64,000 bases of DNA from Micropterus salmoides (lineage: Eukaryota > Chordata > Actinopteri > Centrarchiformes > Centrarchidae). The position numbers and the translations under genes were made by a program. Where the stretch lies: the NCBI RefSeq assembly GCF_014851395.1, contig NW_024040707.1, positions 5,454,349-5,518,348 of the forward strand, in the 5' to 3' direction. The notes under the pieces were generated by a model. That model ran no database searches and was not told where the DNA came from. It saw only the letters and a list, made by a program, of their open reading frames with translations. Shown here in pieces: positions 10,908-21,130 of the stretch; position 1 is the first letter of the stretch, and each line of letters begins with the position of its first letter.

Positions 10908-11032
10908 CGAAGCAAGACAGACAACGATCCACGCTCAACAGCTCACTGTTTCAGATCGCTTGATGCAAGACAGACAACAATCCACCTTCAACAGCACATG
11001 CTCAACAGCGTGCTGTTTCAGATCGCTCGACC
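10908..11032. repeat. imperfect tandem duplication
   Basis: Two copies of a 53-65 bp block carry 'gcaagacagacaacgatccac' less one base, 'ctcaacagc' and 'ctgtttcagatcgct'. The second copy has an internal insertion of about 12 bases. It lies just before a CT-rich tract and might belong to an LTR, but no terminus was found. Confidence 0.6.
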
Positions 11033-11225
11033 CACCCTCCCTTTCTCTTCATCTATTCATCTCTACACACATCCGCTCATCTTCTGTTCCCTCCATCCTC
11101 TCTTCCCTCATCCCTTCATCCCCTCTTCCCCACTCCCCTCATCCCTTCACCCTCCCATCCCTGCTTCCCTCATCCCTTCATTCCCCATCCCTATTCCCTT
11201 CAACCCCTCATTTCTTCCTGTTCAA
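11033..11225. repeat. CT-rich low-complexity tract
   Basis: The tract is built of 'ccctcatcccttcat'-like words. Two overlapping Pro/Ser-rich frames of 117 and 127 codons run through it; both are low-complexity translation, not genes. Confidence 0.8.
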
Positions 11226-12044
11226 TCAAGGCACAGCTCTCTCATGTCTCATCTAGGTACAGTCTGGGGGGCTTGAAATAAGCTCGGGCGAAAACACTTC
11301 CGAGACGTAGCCCCCACACACTTCTCCATGCCCAGTCTTCTGTACACCCTCTCAGACCAGCCTATCAGACGACATCCTTCTTCCACCATCACCCTTCCCC
11401 TCTACATGCATTAATCCATCCTCCATAATCCATGCATTCCATATTTGCGTGTACCTCTAAATCACACATTGTTGTGGCGTTGTCCTTCCTAGTGAAATTA
11501 TATTTCATTTTCCAGAGCAGTGACAACTGGTTGTTAAAGGAAGGATGCTGCTGACCACGGAGGAGCTGAGGCTAGTTAAGTAAATTTGGGGTGTAAACTA
11601 GTCATTTTAAGCAATTGAGGAGACATTTCTTTTTAATGTGCAAATTAAATGCTTAGTAATTATCCAGAAATCACAGAAAAAAAGATGCATCAAGATGGAT
11701 CGCTGCCCTCTGAACTGTAATCAAATCGAATCTTGAGGTGCCAAGAGATTCCCACCCTAACTTCCCAAAGAGTATTCCCTTTCATTTACTTTTAAATGTC
11801 CTTTAATGTTTTGTAAAACTCCAATTGTCCACTGCATCTGTTAGGGCCTGTCCATATGGTCGCCACTCTTTCAAACTGGTATTACTATTAAAACATTAAA
11901 TCAAAAAGTCATAATTACTTTAATAGAGCCTAATGCATGTTTTTAAGTGATTATAACAATTGCTATAAGGTCTTATGGAAGCATTATATTGTGTTATGAA
12001 TAAATACGTCATTATAGCAATGAACTTCATAGAAAGTGTTACTG
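11226..12044. other. unassigned DNA
   Basis: No gene or named repeat seen. The first part (11270-11340) is GC-rich and may be the end of an unclassified LTR; the rest is AT-rich. Confidence 0.3.
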
Positions 12045-12049
12045 AACTT

Positions 12050-12180
12050 ATCAGTGGTTTGTGCTGTGGCTCAGGAGGTCTGAGTCTGTAGTACAAGTGT
12101 CTTTGGGCAGGACACTGAACCCCAAGTTGCTCCTGATGGCTGTTCCATAGTTATTTACATCAATTACAAAACCTTGTTAC
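12050..12180 (+). repeat. tRNA-derived SINE fragment
   Basis: 'tgtggctcaggaggt' resembles a tRNA A-box region and 'gtgtctttgggcaggacactgaacc' matches the body of the SINE at 59322-59560 ('gtgtccttgggcaagatactgaacc'). The B-box 'ggttcaatccc' segment seen in that copy is degraded here, and the 3' end is missing. Confidence 0.55.
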
Positions 12181-12925
12181 CATAGCCTGTAACTGAAATG
12201 AATTATTTAAGTCAATCAATAAAGTCCTTTTTTGCACATCACTCATTTTCAACTAAATTACTACATTACATATCTGTCAATAAACACAGATTCATACACA
12301 ATTATGAAAAATAATCCACCTACACATCATACCTCGTTCAATCATTAGAAGGGAGTGTGAACTTATCACATATTAACAGAGAAAATAAACCTTCCGTTGT
12401 TGGAGTGTGAAGCTCGACGCAGGTCCTAGAAGATGTGCTGCTCAGCTTGCACCTCGTCCTCCCCGTTCTGCCTCTTCTTCCTCAGACCCTGACAGCCCTC
12501 CCTCCTCTGCTTTGCCTCGACCCCGGTCCTGTCCCGGTCTGTGCTTGGCTCTGGGGTGCAGTCCTCATCAGAGACAATAATGCTGTCACCATGGAAGCTC
12601 AAACATGCAAAACCACATACATCTTATGAGTCTAACATGAAATTCACATTCGTGTAGTGTAACTGATGGTAATACGAAAATGTGTATCAGCCTGTTTTTA
12701 GCATTGTCTAATGTTACCGCAGCTGTTAGCACAGCTACCTGTTGCTAACAGTTAGCTAGCCAGCACGTTACTGAATCAAAGTAAGTCTTTTTAAACCTAT
12801 CCAAAATTAATATGCTAGCTTGATAGTGAGTACTAACAGCTTAGTTGTTTATTTTCATAATGATAAAGTTAGATGTTTTCTTACCCCTGATGTGAGCCAC
12901 TGCACTGCGCTCGTCCTCCAGGGGT
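12181..12925. other. unassigned DNA
   Basis: A C/T-rich patch lies at 12440-12540 and inverted 'gctagc' and 'gttagctagcc' words at 12720-12770. No gene was recognised. Confidence 0.3.
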
Positions 12926-12929
12926 ATTG

Positions 12930-13067
12930 GCAACACGCGTTCACGTGTTTTGGGGGCGTGGCTTTGGAAGGAGCCCAGAAGGGACGGGGTGGGAGTTTCA
13001 CTGTTGGATACTTTCAAAATCCAGCAGTTTCTTGCTAGGTTCTCAAATTTACCTACCCTGCCTTTAT
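12930..13067 (-). repeat. MITE-like repeat end
   Basis: It shares 'ttggatactttca', a nearby 'tttcttgctaggttctca' (related to 'ctttctagtttctcc' at 47893) and a final 'cctaccctgccttta' with other copies in the window. The last word is the inverted form of the start at 8873. The region is probably one end of the same non-autonomous family. Confidence 0.4.
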
Positions 13068-14230
13068 CAACTGCTTCATTTTCAGTTTGTAGAAAATTGC
13101 AATCTGGTGAATTTCACTCGTCCTTTCTTAATGTAATCTCTCAATAACTTTCCTCTTCTCAGGAAACATTTGCTGAATGGCAAAATGCGAAGTTCAATGA
13201 CAATCAAAATGCATTTTCTAAATATACTGTTGCACACCTTCAGAAACACTTCTGAATGGATATCAAAGGATAATAAAGTCCAGCAGCAACACAGGATTTT
13301 CAATGTGGATTCAGAGCTTCTTTTCAACATCCTGAGCTTCCCCTCCCTTTGGTCACTCCTGACCTCTTTCCTCCCCCTCAAGCTTCCTCCTTTCCTCTCT
13401 TATCATCCTCTCCATCATTTTACCCCTATCCTATCTCCTTTGGTTATGAGAATGGAGCAGCAACCTTTCATCTCTGATCAGACATGCTGTGCTACCCATG
13501 GAAACTGCATTAAGGGAAGCAAATGACAATTTTAGATCTAGAGTCCAAGTTATTGTTCAGAAGAGGAGAGTGAGGCAAATGGTTGGAGAGAGACAAATCA
13601 AAAGAGAAAGGAAGGAACAGAAAGAGGAAGACAGACAAGTCAAAGAAATTAAAAGAAAGAGAAAACGAAGTCAAAAAGCAAAATGATTGTCTCAGGAGAT
13701 AGAAGGATAGCTGACTGTGAGTCATTCTTGTTCTTGTCATTGCTCTGATGACACTTTATCAACCTATTTTATATTTTTAGATCCGTTCTCCTAAAGTGTA
13801 ATTATCTCTTAAACTACAGCAACAGATTTACTGTATGTCATATGTCACAAGTGCGATGAACCGGCTTGAGTTCTGCGTGTTTAAATCTAACTGACTTTTG
13901 ACAATTTCGAGGCAGTGACTAAAGGAGACTTTTAAAGTGAGGGAGGTGACATTCTTTGTCTTCCCTGTGTTGTGTTGCTAAAAGTGCCTGCACTTTACAA
14001 AGTTTTCTGATAGGCAGATAGCTTTACTGCCGTACAGCTAGTTGTCCTATTAACTGACTCTGCCCGGAAACCAGGCTCAGCAGCCTCCCAGTGAAGATGA
14101 CCAGACCAGGACCAAACAGTCTAAGAGGCAGATGAAACTATACACACTGATGATGTTTTCAGATAAGATTAGCCTCTTGGACAAGTGCTGTTTGTCTGAG
14201 TGAAGGTCCTGTAAACCATGTGAACCTGAA
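13068..14230. other. unassigned DNA with charged ORF
   Basis: The frame at 13489-13686 encodes a 65-residue Lys/Arg/Glu-rich peptide from a purine-rich tract (13555-13680). The composition suggests low complexity more than a gene. A pyrimidine-rich stretch lies at 13330-13440. No domain was recognised. Confidence 0.3.
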
Positions 14231-14234
14231 AGTA

Positions 14235-14311
14235 TCTGAGGATTCTGGATTGTATAATCTACTGCAACCACAACCTGGATGGAGTAGATTATACAATCCA
14301 GAATCCTCAGA
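14235..14311. repeat. 28-bp perfect inverted repeat, 21-base loop
   Basis: Arms 14235-14262 and 14284-14311 are exact reverse complements; the left arm starts 'tctgaggattctgg'. The loop is 14263-14283. The structure directly abuts a Tc1 terminal fragment, so it may reflect fold-back repair at an element boundary. Because the arms are perfect, it must be young or conserved. Confidence 0.95.
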
Positions 14312-14317
14312 GTACCA

Positions 14318-14412
14318 CCAATGTCATTTCTTCAGTGTTGTCACATGAAAAGAAATAATCAAATATTTATAAAAATGTGAGGGGTGTATTTACTTTTGTG
14401 AGATACTATACA
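14318..14412 (+). mobile_element. Tc1/mariner terminal fragment
   Basis: 'gtcatttcttcagtgttgtc' is followed by 'aaatgtgaggggtgtattt' and 'acttttgtgagatactata'. This word order is characteristic of the inverted terminal repeat of a common fish Tc1 family whose end reads TACAGTATCTCACAAAAGT. Only one end is present and no transposase is attached. Confidence 0.65.
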
Positions 14413-14538
14413 TTATCCATGTAAACATGTAGACTGAAGGTGAGCACGGTTTCAGAAGGGCTCCCGTCCTGCCTTATTTCCCTTTGAAAGTAGATGAAAT
14501 TCAGTTTCCCTTGGGCAGTAGTCTGTTCAGCAGCCTTT

Positions 14539-14887
14539 TCTCATCTCAGGGCGTCCAATACCAACGCCTTCAGAAAAAGTGACAAAATGTAGTTATTCAA
14601 ATAATGTCCGGGTAGTGCTAGTTAGCTAGCTAGCTACGTTAGTGTTAAAGATGTTGACAGCCCCCGAAGCCCGTACCCTCACCATAACCATCAGAATTGT
14701 TAGTGCCTAAACCTAAATCACTGACTTTATGCATGTCAACCGGCTAACCCTACAGCTGCGCACATCGGCCGTGAGGCTAACAGGTTGGAAATGGGGGCAT
14801 TTCATATGGAGGTTGAAGGGTACCTTTAAAATCCTTACGCTTTGTCATGCTGTCTAAAAGCGTCAGTTATGATGCATTGAGATGAGA
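14539..14887. mobile_element. MITE with short TIRs
   Basis: The ends 'tctcatctca' (14539) and 'tgagatgaga' (14878) are exact inverted repeats, and both are followed inward by CGTC- and CGCC-type words ('gggcgtccaataccaacgcc' at the left, 'aaaagcgtcagttatgatgc' at the right). The 349-bp length with no coding potential suits a MITE. No TSD was established. Confidence 0.5.
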
Positions 14888-15519
14888 ATGCGTTGTCTAT
14901 CTTCAGAACTCTGTGTCCAAGGACTATGACAAACTATATACAGTATGTTTTTCTGGGTGTCATCCAAGCAGTATATTACAAAAGTAAACTGAAACACAAA
15001 GTCAAAGATAGTTCAGTCAGTCTTTGTGTGCAGCAACTTCTCTATTTTTACTGTCCTGTATGAAAGTCACAACTGCCTGAGGTGGGTGAGCAAGAACGCA
15101 GTCATAATGGACTCAAACCTGAAACTATCCTTGAGCAAGGCCCTTAAATAAATTTAGTTCAACACTGTAAGGACAATAGTATCTATGTGAACTAAGTCGT
15201 AAAATGGGGTGTCAAATTCTGGGTTGTGTGTTATTTTATCAAATCTGAAACCAGTAGCAAACCTGCTAATCTAATTGAACACCTTTCAACTCCCAATCAT
15301 ATTTAATTAGGTCTAGCTTCAACATTTATAAGTAACTGACTAAATATCTGTCATCATGTTTGTTTGAAGTGTCAAAAACACATTTATGTGTGGCAGCCTA
15401 ATTGTTTTTAACAACCTGTAACAACTTGAATATGAGAACAGAGGAAAATATAATTTATTTTTACCACAAACTACATGGACGACACCTACACATAACATCC
15501 TATTCTAAATCCATATTTT
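14888..15519. other. unassigned AT-rich DNA
   Basis: Nothing recognisable. Confidence 0.3.
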
Positions 15520-15521
15520 AA

Positions 15522-15885
15522 AATGGAGTTGGTCCCCCTTTGCAGTCTGTGGGAACTATTTCCCGTTCATCCAGAAGAGCATTTGTGAGGTCAGACACTA
15601 ATGTGTGATGATTTATCCCAAAGGTGTTGGATAGGGTGAGCTCTGCACCGGCCTGTCAAGTTCCTCCACACCAAACTGGGAAAACTATTTCTATATGGAG
15701 TTGTCTTTGTGCACGCAAGCATTGTTACATTGAAAGAGGAAAAGGCCAAACACAAACTGTTGGAAGAAGTACTGACTAAAATTGTATGCTTTAGGATTTC
15801 CCTTAAAGACCACACCATGAAAAAACAGGCCCTCCCAAAAGTATTGGGACAGGGGTGTTTTAGTACTTTTGTCTATATAGTGTAC
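15522..15885 (-). mobile_element. decayed Tc1/mariner 3' part
   Basis: On the minus strand the end reads 'tacactatatagacaaaagt' and 'cccaatacttttgggaggg', the terminal repeat of a fish Tc1-type family. Inward (about 15590-15700) the translation contains 'SFPSLVWRNLTG' and 'PIQHLWD', a frame-shifted form of the C-terminal transposase motif that normally reads W-P-x-Q-S-P-D-L-N-P-I-E-x-L-W. The words 'agaagagcatttgtgaggtc' and 'tcaagttcctccacaccaaa' are also typical. Most of the N-terminal half is missing. Confidence 0.6.
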
Positions 15886-16411
15886 TTGCCACAAACACCA
15901 GTGGTCCTAATAGGAACTGTGAAGCTTATCAGCTTAAAACATTGATTCAATATTAATGAAAATTTAACTGGGGCATTTCTCCTACTGAAACAAACATAGT
16001 GCAATCAGCAAGATCATTTCATCATAGAAGACTCATCCCTCTGCCAGGTTTGTTGAACTACACATGGTCTTCTTTCTCTAGACAAGTGTTAGAGTGGTGA
16101 CAAAATCATCATTGATTTTATATAGACACAGAAATGCAAAGAGGACATTGGCCAAGAGTTTCAATATGTTTATTAGCCACAGGTGATATAATCATTCATT
16201 TCCCTTGTCATTTCAAAAAGGACTGCCAGTGCTGGCTAAAGATTAGAAGTTTGCTACCAAATGTTTTGTACATTGCTCTTTGCTAATGAAAACTAGAGTG
16301 GTGTCAGAAAAGATTTTTTAGCCTCAGACCTTAGCAAATGCCACCTTGAATCAGTTTACGCATCCCCATTGTGTCCAAGTGTCCTAAATGGTCTGTGTGA
16401 TATAGGCTATA
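15886..16411. other. unassigned DNA between Tc1 copies
   Basis: No gene or repeat recognised; ends in the TA target of the next transposon. Confidence 0.3.
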
Positions 16412-17833
16412 CAGGTGAAACTCGAAAAAATTTGCATATTGTGCAAAAGTTCATTTATTTCAGTAATTCAACTTAAAAGGTGAAACTAATATATTATATA
16501 GACTCATTACATGCAAAGTGACATATTTCAAGCCTTTGATATAATTTTGATGATTATTGCGTACAGCTTATGAAAACCCCAAATTCAAAATCTCAAAATT
16601 AGATCACATGAAATCAATAAAAAAATGATTTTAAATACAGAAATGTCAGCCCTCTGAAAAGTATAATCATGCATATGTAAGTACTTTGTTTGGGCCCCTT
16701 TTGCATGAATTACTGCCTCAATGCGGCGTGGCATGGACGCTATCAGCCTGTGGCACTGCTGAGGTGTTATGGAAGACCAGGATGCTTCAATAGTGGTGCC
16801 AAGTCCTGCTGGAGCTGTCAGCTTTTCATAAAGCTCGTCTGCTGAAGGAAGCATGAAGTGCTCTAAAATGTCCTGGTAGACGGCTGCGCTGACTCTGGAC
16901 TTAATAAAGCACAGTGGACCAACCCCAGCAGATGACATGGCTCCCCAAACCAACACCGACTGTGGAAACTTCACACTGGACTTCAAGCATCTTGGATTGT
17001 GGGCCTCTCCGTTCTTCCTCCAGACTCTGGGACCTCGGTTTCCAAATGAGATGCAAAATTTGCTCTCATCAGAAAAGAGGACTTTGGACCACTGAGAAAC
17101 AGACCAGTTCTTTTTTTCCTTTAGCCCAGGTAAGATGCTTCTGACGTTGTTTGTTGTTCAGGAGCGGCTTGACAAGAGGAGCACGAGATTTGAAGCCCAT
17201 GTCGAGGACCCGTCTGTGTGTGCTGGCTCTTGATGCAGTAACTCCAGCCTCAGTCCACGCCTTGTGAAGCTCCCCCACACATTTGAATGGCCTTTTCCTG
17301 ACAATCCTCTCCAGGCTACAATCATCCCTGCTGCTTGTGCACCTTTTTCTTCCACACTTTTCCCTTCCACTTAACTTTCTATTAATGTGCCTTGATACAG
17401 CACTTTGAGAACATCCAACTTCTTTTGCAATTACCTTTTTAGGGTTTCCCTCCTTGTGGAGGGTGTTAATGATGGTTTTCTGCACAACTGTCAGGTCAGT
17501 AGTCTTCCCCATGATTGTGAATTCCACTGAACCAGACTGAGAGACCAATTAAAGGCTCAGGAACCCTTTGGAGGTGCAGGATTAATTAGCTGATTAGAGT
17601 GTGACAATTTGAGCCTACAATACTGAACCTTTTCACAATATTAAAATTGTCTGAGATTTTGAATTTGGGGTTTTCATAAGCTGTACGCAATAATCATCAA
17701 AATTATATCAAATAAAGGCTTGAAATATCTCACTTTGCATGTAATGAGTCTATATATTAGTTTCACCTTTTAAGTTGAATTACTGAAATAAATGAACTTT
17801 TGCACGATATGCTAATTTTTCAAGTTTCACCTG
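16412..17833 (-). mobile_element. full-length Tc1 transposon with long TIRs
   Basis: The terminal inverted repeats are about 184 bp (16412-16595 and 17652-17833), beginning 'caggtgaaactcg', and are flanked on both sides by TA, the Tc1/mariner target duplication. The 1422-bp length and a single reverse-oriented transposase between the repeats match the usual Tc1 organisation. The TIRs differ at only scattered positions, so the copy is moderately recent. It cannot move by itself because its transposase is broken. Confidence 0.95.
16585..17548 (-). pseudogene. Tc1 transposase pseudogene
   Basis: The likely native start is the Met at residue 13 of the upstream frame (about 17512), giving MGKTTDLTVVQKTIINTLHK. 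Next come the bipartite paired-like DNA-binding domain with 'VGCSQSAVSRHINRK' and 'GRKRCTSSRDD', then 'SRASTHRRVLDMGF'. A frameshift in a poly-A run at about 17110 breaks the frame at 'WAKGKKE'. In the next frame 'DESKFCISFGNRGPRVW' (first catalytic Asp, about 17060), 'VLVWGAMSSAGVGPL' and 'FMLPSADELYEKL' follow. The protein then jumps from 'APAGLG' to 'TIEASWSSITPQQCHRL', so the block carrying the second Asp and the Glu of the DD34E triad is deleted. Confidence 0.9.
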
Positions 17834-19373
17834 TATTTTGTCAGATGTCTATGACCATGACGATCTGCATGCAGCAGAAAATTTGTGGCTGCACTGTACG
17901 CTTGAAACCTATTTGGCGATTAACGTGTGAATACATCCATGTGCAGACCATTGAGGAAGCGCATTTAACCTGCATTCTTATTAATGGCCGGCATGGGGCG
18001 ACTCCATTGCTTGCAAGAAAAATTTTAAATACTAGTAAAATAGACAATTAAGCACGATAACCTGTTAATGAGGCTAGTGGTGAATCATATCCATTGTACT
18101 GTGTTGCATCTCTTATAGCGATTTTCAAAAACAGATTTTTTTTAAATACATTTGATATAAAAAAGATTTTTGTTGTGCTGTCAGGTACAGACAACAAGTT
18201 CAGCCTAAGCTGTTGAACAGCACCTATATGTCTTGATACAAACAAAACCATCTTTGAGTACTCCGATCATACATTATAGTTTCTGGTGCTTTTCACTGTG
18301 AATTACTAATTATATAAATAAATTAATATGGGCTGCCATCTTCAACCACCATTTTAAAATTACAGATGACATGAAAGACACTAACTGATAAAACACAAAA
18401 ACAATAATTTGAGGGATGTGACAAAGCTGTCAGTGAAACATTTAATGCAGCTCCAGCTGTGATAAGAGTCTTCAGTTGGTGAGTGACACACATGCTTTGC
18501 TGTCTTAATTGCACAGTTTTCTCTGAACTGGGACAGAGAATTACAGTACAGAGGAGGGTTCAGATAGTGTTCTGAATATACCATTCTCTTTTCTCTCCCA
18601 TATTATCTTTTTTCTTTTCATCCCTTAACTTATCTCTTTCACTATTCATCTTTAATGTATTTTAGGTTTAGATTGTACTCCCTGTCACTTACCAGTTCCT
18701 TTCCTTCTTTGGCAAGCTTCTGTGTCATCACTGCTTCTTTGATTTAACCCAGTCGCCATAGGAATTATGTTCATATTAAATTTGCAATAAAAAGTCAAAT
18801 ATCAGACAAAAAAGTAATTGACTTTTTAAAAACTTTTACTTTTTCTTTTCCTTGACAGTGGTGCACCAAACAATATTTTCACTTATTTTGCCTGATTAGA
18901 CTCCTTAAACGCAGACACCTATTTCCAGGAAAAACGCATACCCAATAACATACCCAAAATGAATCAGGAATAACTCTGGACTGCATAATTCTGGTCTCCT
19001 TTGAGAAGTCAGAAGCTCAGGGATATCAATCAACTGTAAATAAACCAATTTATACTCTATTAAAGAGTAAAGGGAGATGCAATGAAGGAAAATATATTTT
19101 CATCCTCACTTGGTATAAAATCTATATATTAGTAGCAATGTCACCATCAAAACCATCATCCTGTAGATCATAATACAATTGAATGTCTTCTAATACTCCT
19201 GGAATACAACTGTACAAACCAGGTAGGTCAAATCGAGCAATCGGATTGTTCATGGTAGTGATATAATGAGCGTATAGAACGGGTATGATGTCAAATTCCT
19301 TTGCACAGATCCGTATCACTCCGCGACAAAAAGGGTTCGAGTTATAATGTGAGCTTCGTGGGGGTCTCACGAA
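17834..19373. other. unassigned AT-rich DNA
   Basis: About 1.5 kb with only short chance frames. Nothing is recognised on either strand. Confidence 0.35.
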
Positions 19374-19402
19374 AGAGAGAGAGAGAGAGAGAGAGAGAGA
19401 AG
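19374..19402. repeat. GA microsatellite
   Basis: A run of about 14 GA dinucleotides. Confidence 0.95.
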
Positions 19403-19439
19403 CAGAGTAGTAGTAGCAGAGTAGTAGTCCACTACTTGC

Positions 19440-19731
19440 CCCAGACGTCTGCCATATAGGGGAATTATCACACTAGGTCACACTGACGTCACGCAGGTGC
19501 AACTGCGCATGTCGGATGCAGAAGCTGACAGCTGCTGACTGGCAGCTGACTTGAATAATTGGATTATAACCGGGAATATATTTGCCCTGTGGGAGGCAGC
19601 AATGTGCTATAAAGGCATCCACACTGCCTGGAATTAGAAGACGAAGTAGAATAAGTAGTTAGAAGTAGAAGTACCGTTAGTAGTAATATAGTAGTAGTAG
19701 TAGTAACTCTGCAGTTCTCACTTCATATCAG
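19440..19731 (+). promoter_or_regulatory. candidate promoter and first exon
   Basis: A perfect CRE (TGACGTCA, 19484-19491) is followed 115 bases later by a TATA-like 'ctataaagg' (19607-19615). The transcribed region would contain an AGT-rich trinucleotide tract (19640-19706) and end at 'cagttctcacttcatatcag' before GTAAAT (19732), a good splice donor. The local GC content exceeds that of the flanks around the CRE. Spacing and order fit an RNA polymerase II promoter with a non-coding first exon. This is prediction only; it could equally be the 5' end of a DNA transposon gene. Confidence 0.35.
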
Positions 19732-20007
19732 GTAAATTGCGCTAAATCACCCACATCACTCAGTTTAGCTTACAACAAAAAACTCTAATGTATTAAGTTG
19801 TACACTTATCTAACAATAGAATACCGAGCAATGTACATGTCTGAGACAAGTTAGCTTACAAGCTACCTTAACGTTACCTTGGTTCAGTTGCGTTACATTG
19901 TCTTGCTAGTTAGGTAACCTAACGTTTAGCTTAGCGGTTATAGCGAACTCAGACTAAATTTAACTGTTACACTAACAGACCTAACTTTTTGTACAGGAGA
20001 GGTATCC

Positions 20008-20096
20008 ATGGACTTCTGTAGTCCTGATTTAATCCCGTCTGTTTTTTCCTACTCAACCCAGTGTGAAATAAAGAAAGGCGATGCAAAACTTGAGAG
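20008..20096 (+). CDS. candidate 5' coding exon, unrecognised
   Basis: The acceptor 'cttttttgtacag' ends at 19996. The exon continues to 20096, where AG/GTAAAT gives a donor. The ATG at 20008 sits in a reasonable initiation context (ATCCATGG) and opens 29 codons, starting MDFCSPDLIPSVFSYSTQC and ending in an acidic/basic K-K-G-D-A-K-L-E; the final codon is split by the donor. Read without splicing, the frame stops at once (AGG TAA). With the stretch at 19440-19731 it forms a two-exon model. Downstream exons are not found, as LINE debris begins by about 20293. The peptide belongs to no family I can name. Confidence 0.3.
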
Positions 20097-20292
20097 GTAA
20101 ATATTGTCACTTTCACCTTATTAAGTTGCTCACTGGGATCACATTATTCCTCGCCAAACATTCTCTGCATGAATCAAAGAGCAGGGAATGTATGGCGAGT
20201 AATTTAATGTTACATCATTTTTGTCAAGAGGATTTCTTGGACCACATCGTTTCTGTTATGTCTGCATTGTCTTGTAAAGTCCTTTGAGGGTT

Positions 20293-21130
20293 TATGGTTA
20301 TTATTGGTGATTTTAACATCCATGTTGACAACCCCCAGGACAAAAGGACTAAAGAACTGTATTGTGTTCTGGGTCAGTCCATAATTATTATGGACTGACC
20401 CAACATGTGACGGAGCCCACACACAATAAGGGGCTCACTTTGGACTTAGTCATCTCCAAGGGTCTGGACATTTCCAAGGTTGTGGTGACTGATGTTGCTC
20501 TCTCTGATTATTCCAGTGTTTTCTGTGCGCACACAAATGAACAAACAGAGGTAATCACAAAACGGCTTATCACTGAAAACACTAGTGAAAAATTTATTGA
20601 GGCTTTCTCCTCGACACCTGCCCTGTTACGGGTCTCAGTCAATGAGCTTGTAGATAATTTAAGTTGTAAAATTACAAATGTTATTGATGCCATTGCACTA
20701 ACCAAGGTGAAGGTGGTCTCTGCCATGGAGAAATGCCACGCTGGTTAGAACTCAAAAAAGAGAGTCGAAAAGCTGAACGCAGGTGGCGGAAAACAAATCT
20801 CCAGGTTCATTATGACATCTATAAAGAGAGACTTCGCATTTATAATGTAGAACTGAGGCGGTCTTTTTCGCTGATATCATCACCAAAAACACTAATTATG
20901 CACGTGCCCTGTTTGCTCCTGTCGACAGGCTAACCAACCCTCCTGTGTCTGTAGCCTCTGACCTTCTATCCACCAGGGCCTGCAATGAATTTGCCTCCTT
21001 CTTCACAGACAAAATTTAAACAATTAGACAAGCAATCAGTGACTCCATGTCAGTCTTGTCCCTGTGTCCACTTAAAAACAATTCATATAGCATGAGACAA
21101 TTTGATTCTATTAACCATAAAAACCTGGAG
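20293..21130 (+). pseudogene. LINE fragment A (endonuclease end and linker)
   Basis: The translation begins with a piece of the apurinic-like endonuclease, VMVIIGDFNIHVDNP (about 20293-20340), containing the G-D-F-N-x-H motif. After a palindrome it continues 'LTQHVTEPTHNKGLTLDLVI' and 'TDVALSDYSSVF' (S-D-x motif with the usual His replaced). The linker 'KKESRKAERRWRKTNLQVHY' and 'CNEFASFFTDKI' follows. Several frameshifts and an in-frame stop after the K-I break the frame. The family sequence ends at about 21130 ('INHKNLE'), where a different LINE takes over. This is an L2/CR1/Rex1-type element, 5' truncated. Confidence 0.75.
20370..20402. repeat. 16-bp perfect palindrome, 1-base loop
   Basis: Arms 'tgggtcagtccataat' (20370-20385) and its exact reverse complement (20387-20402) flank a single T. 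The right arm reads as genuine LINE sequence ('ctgacccaacatgtgac' codes L-T-Q-H-V-T); the left arm replaces the expected LINE sequence. Confidence 0.95.

Noticed and set aside
10893..11276. Overlapping 117- and 127-codon frames
   Set aside because: Low-complexity CT-rich DNA translated in two phases; no domain.
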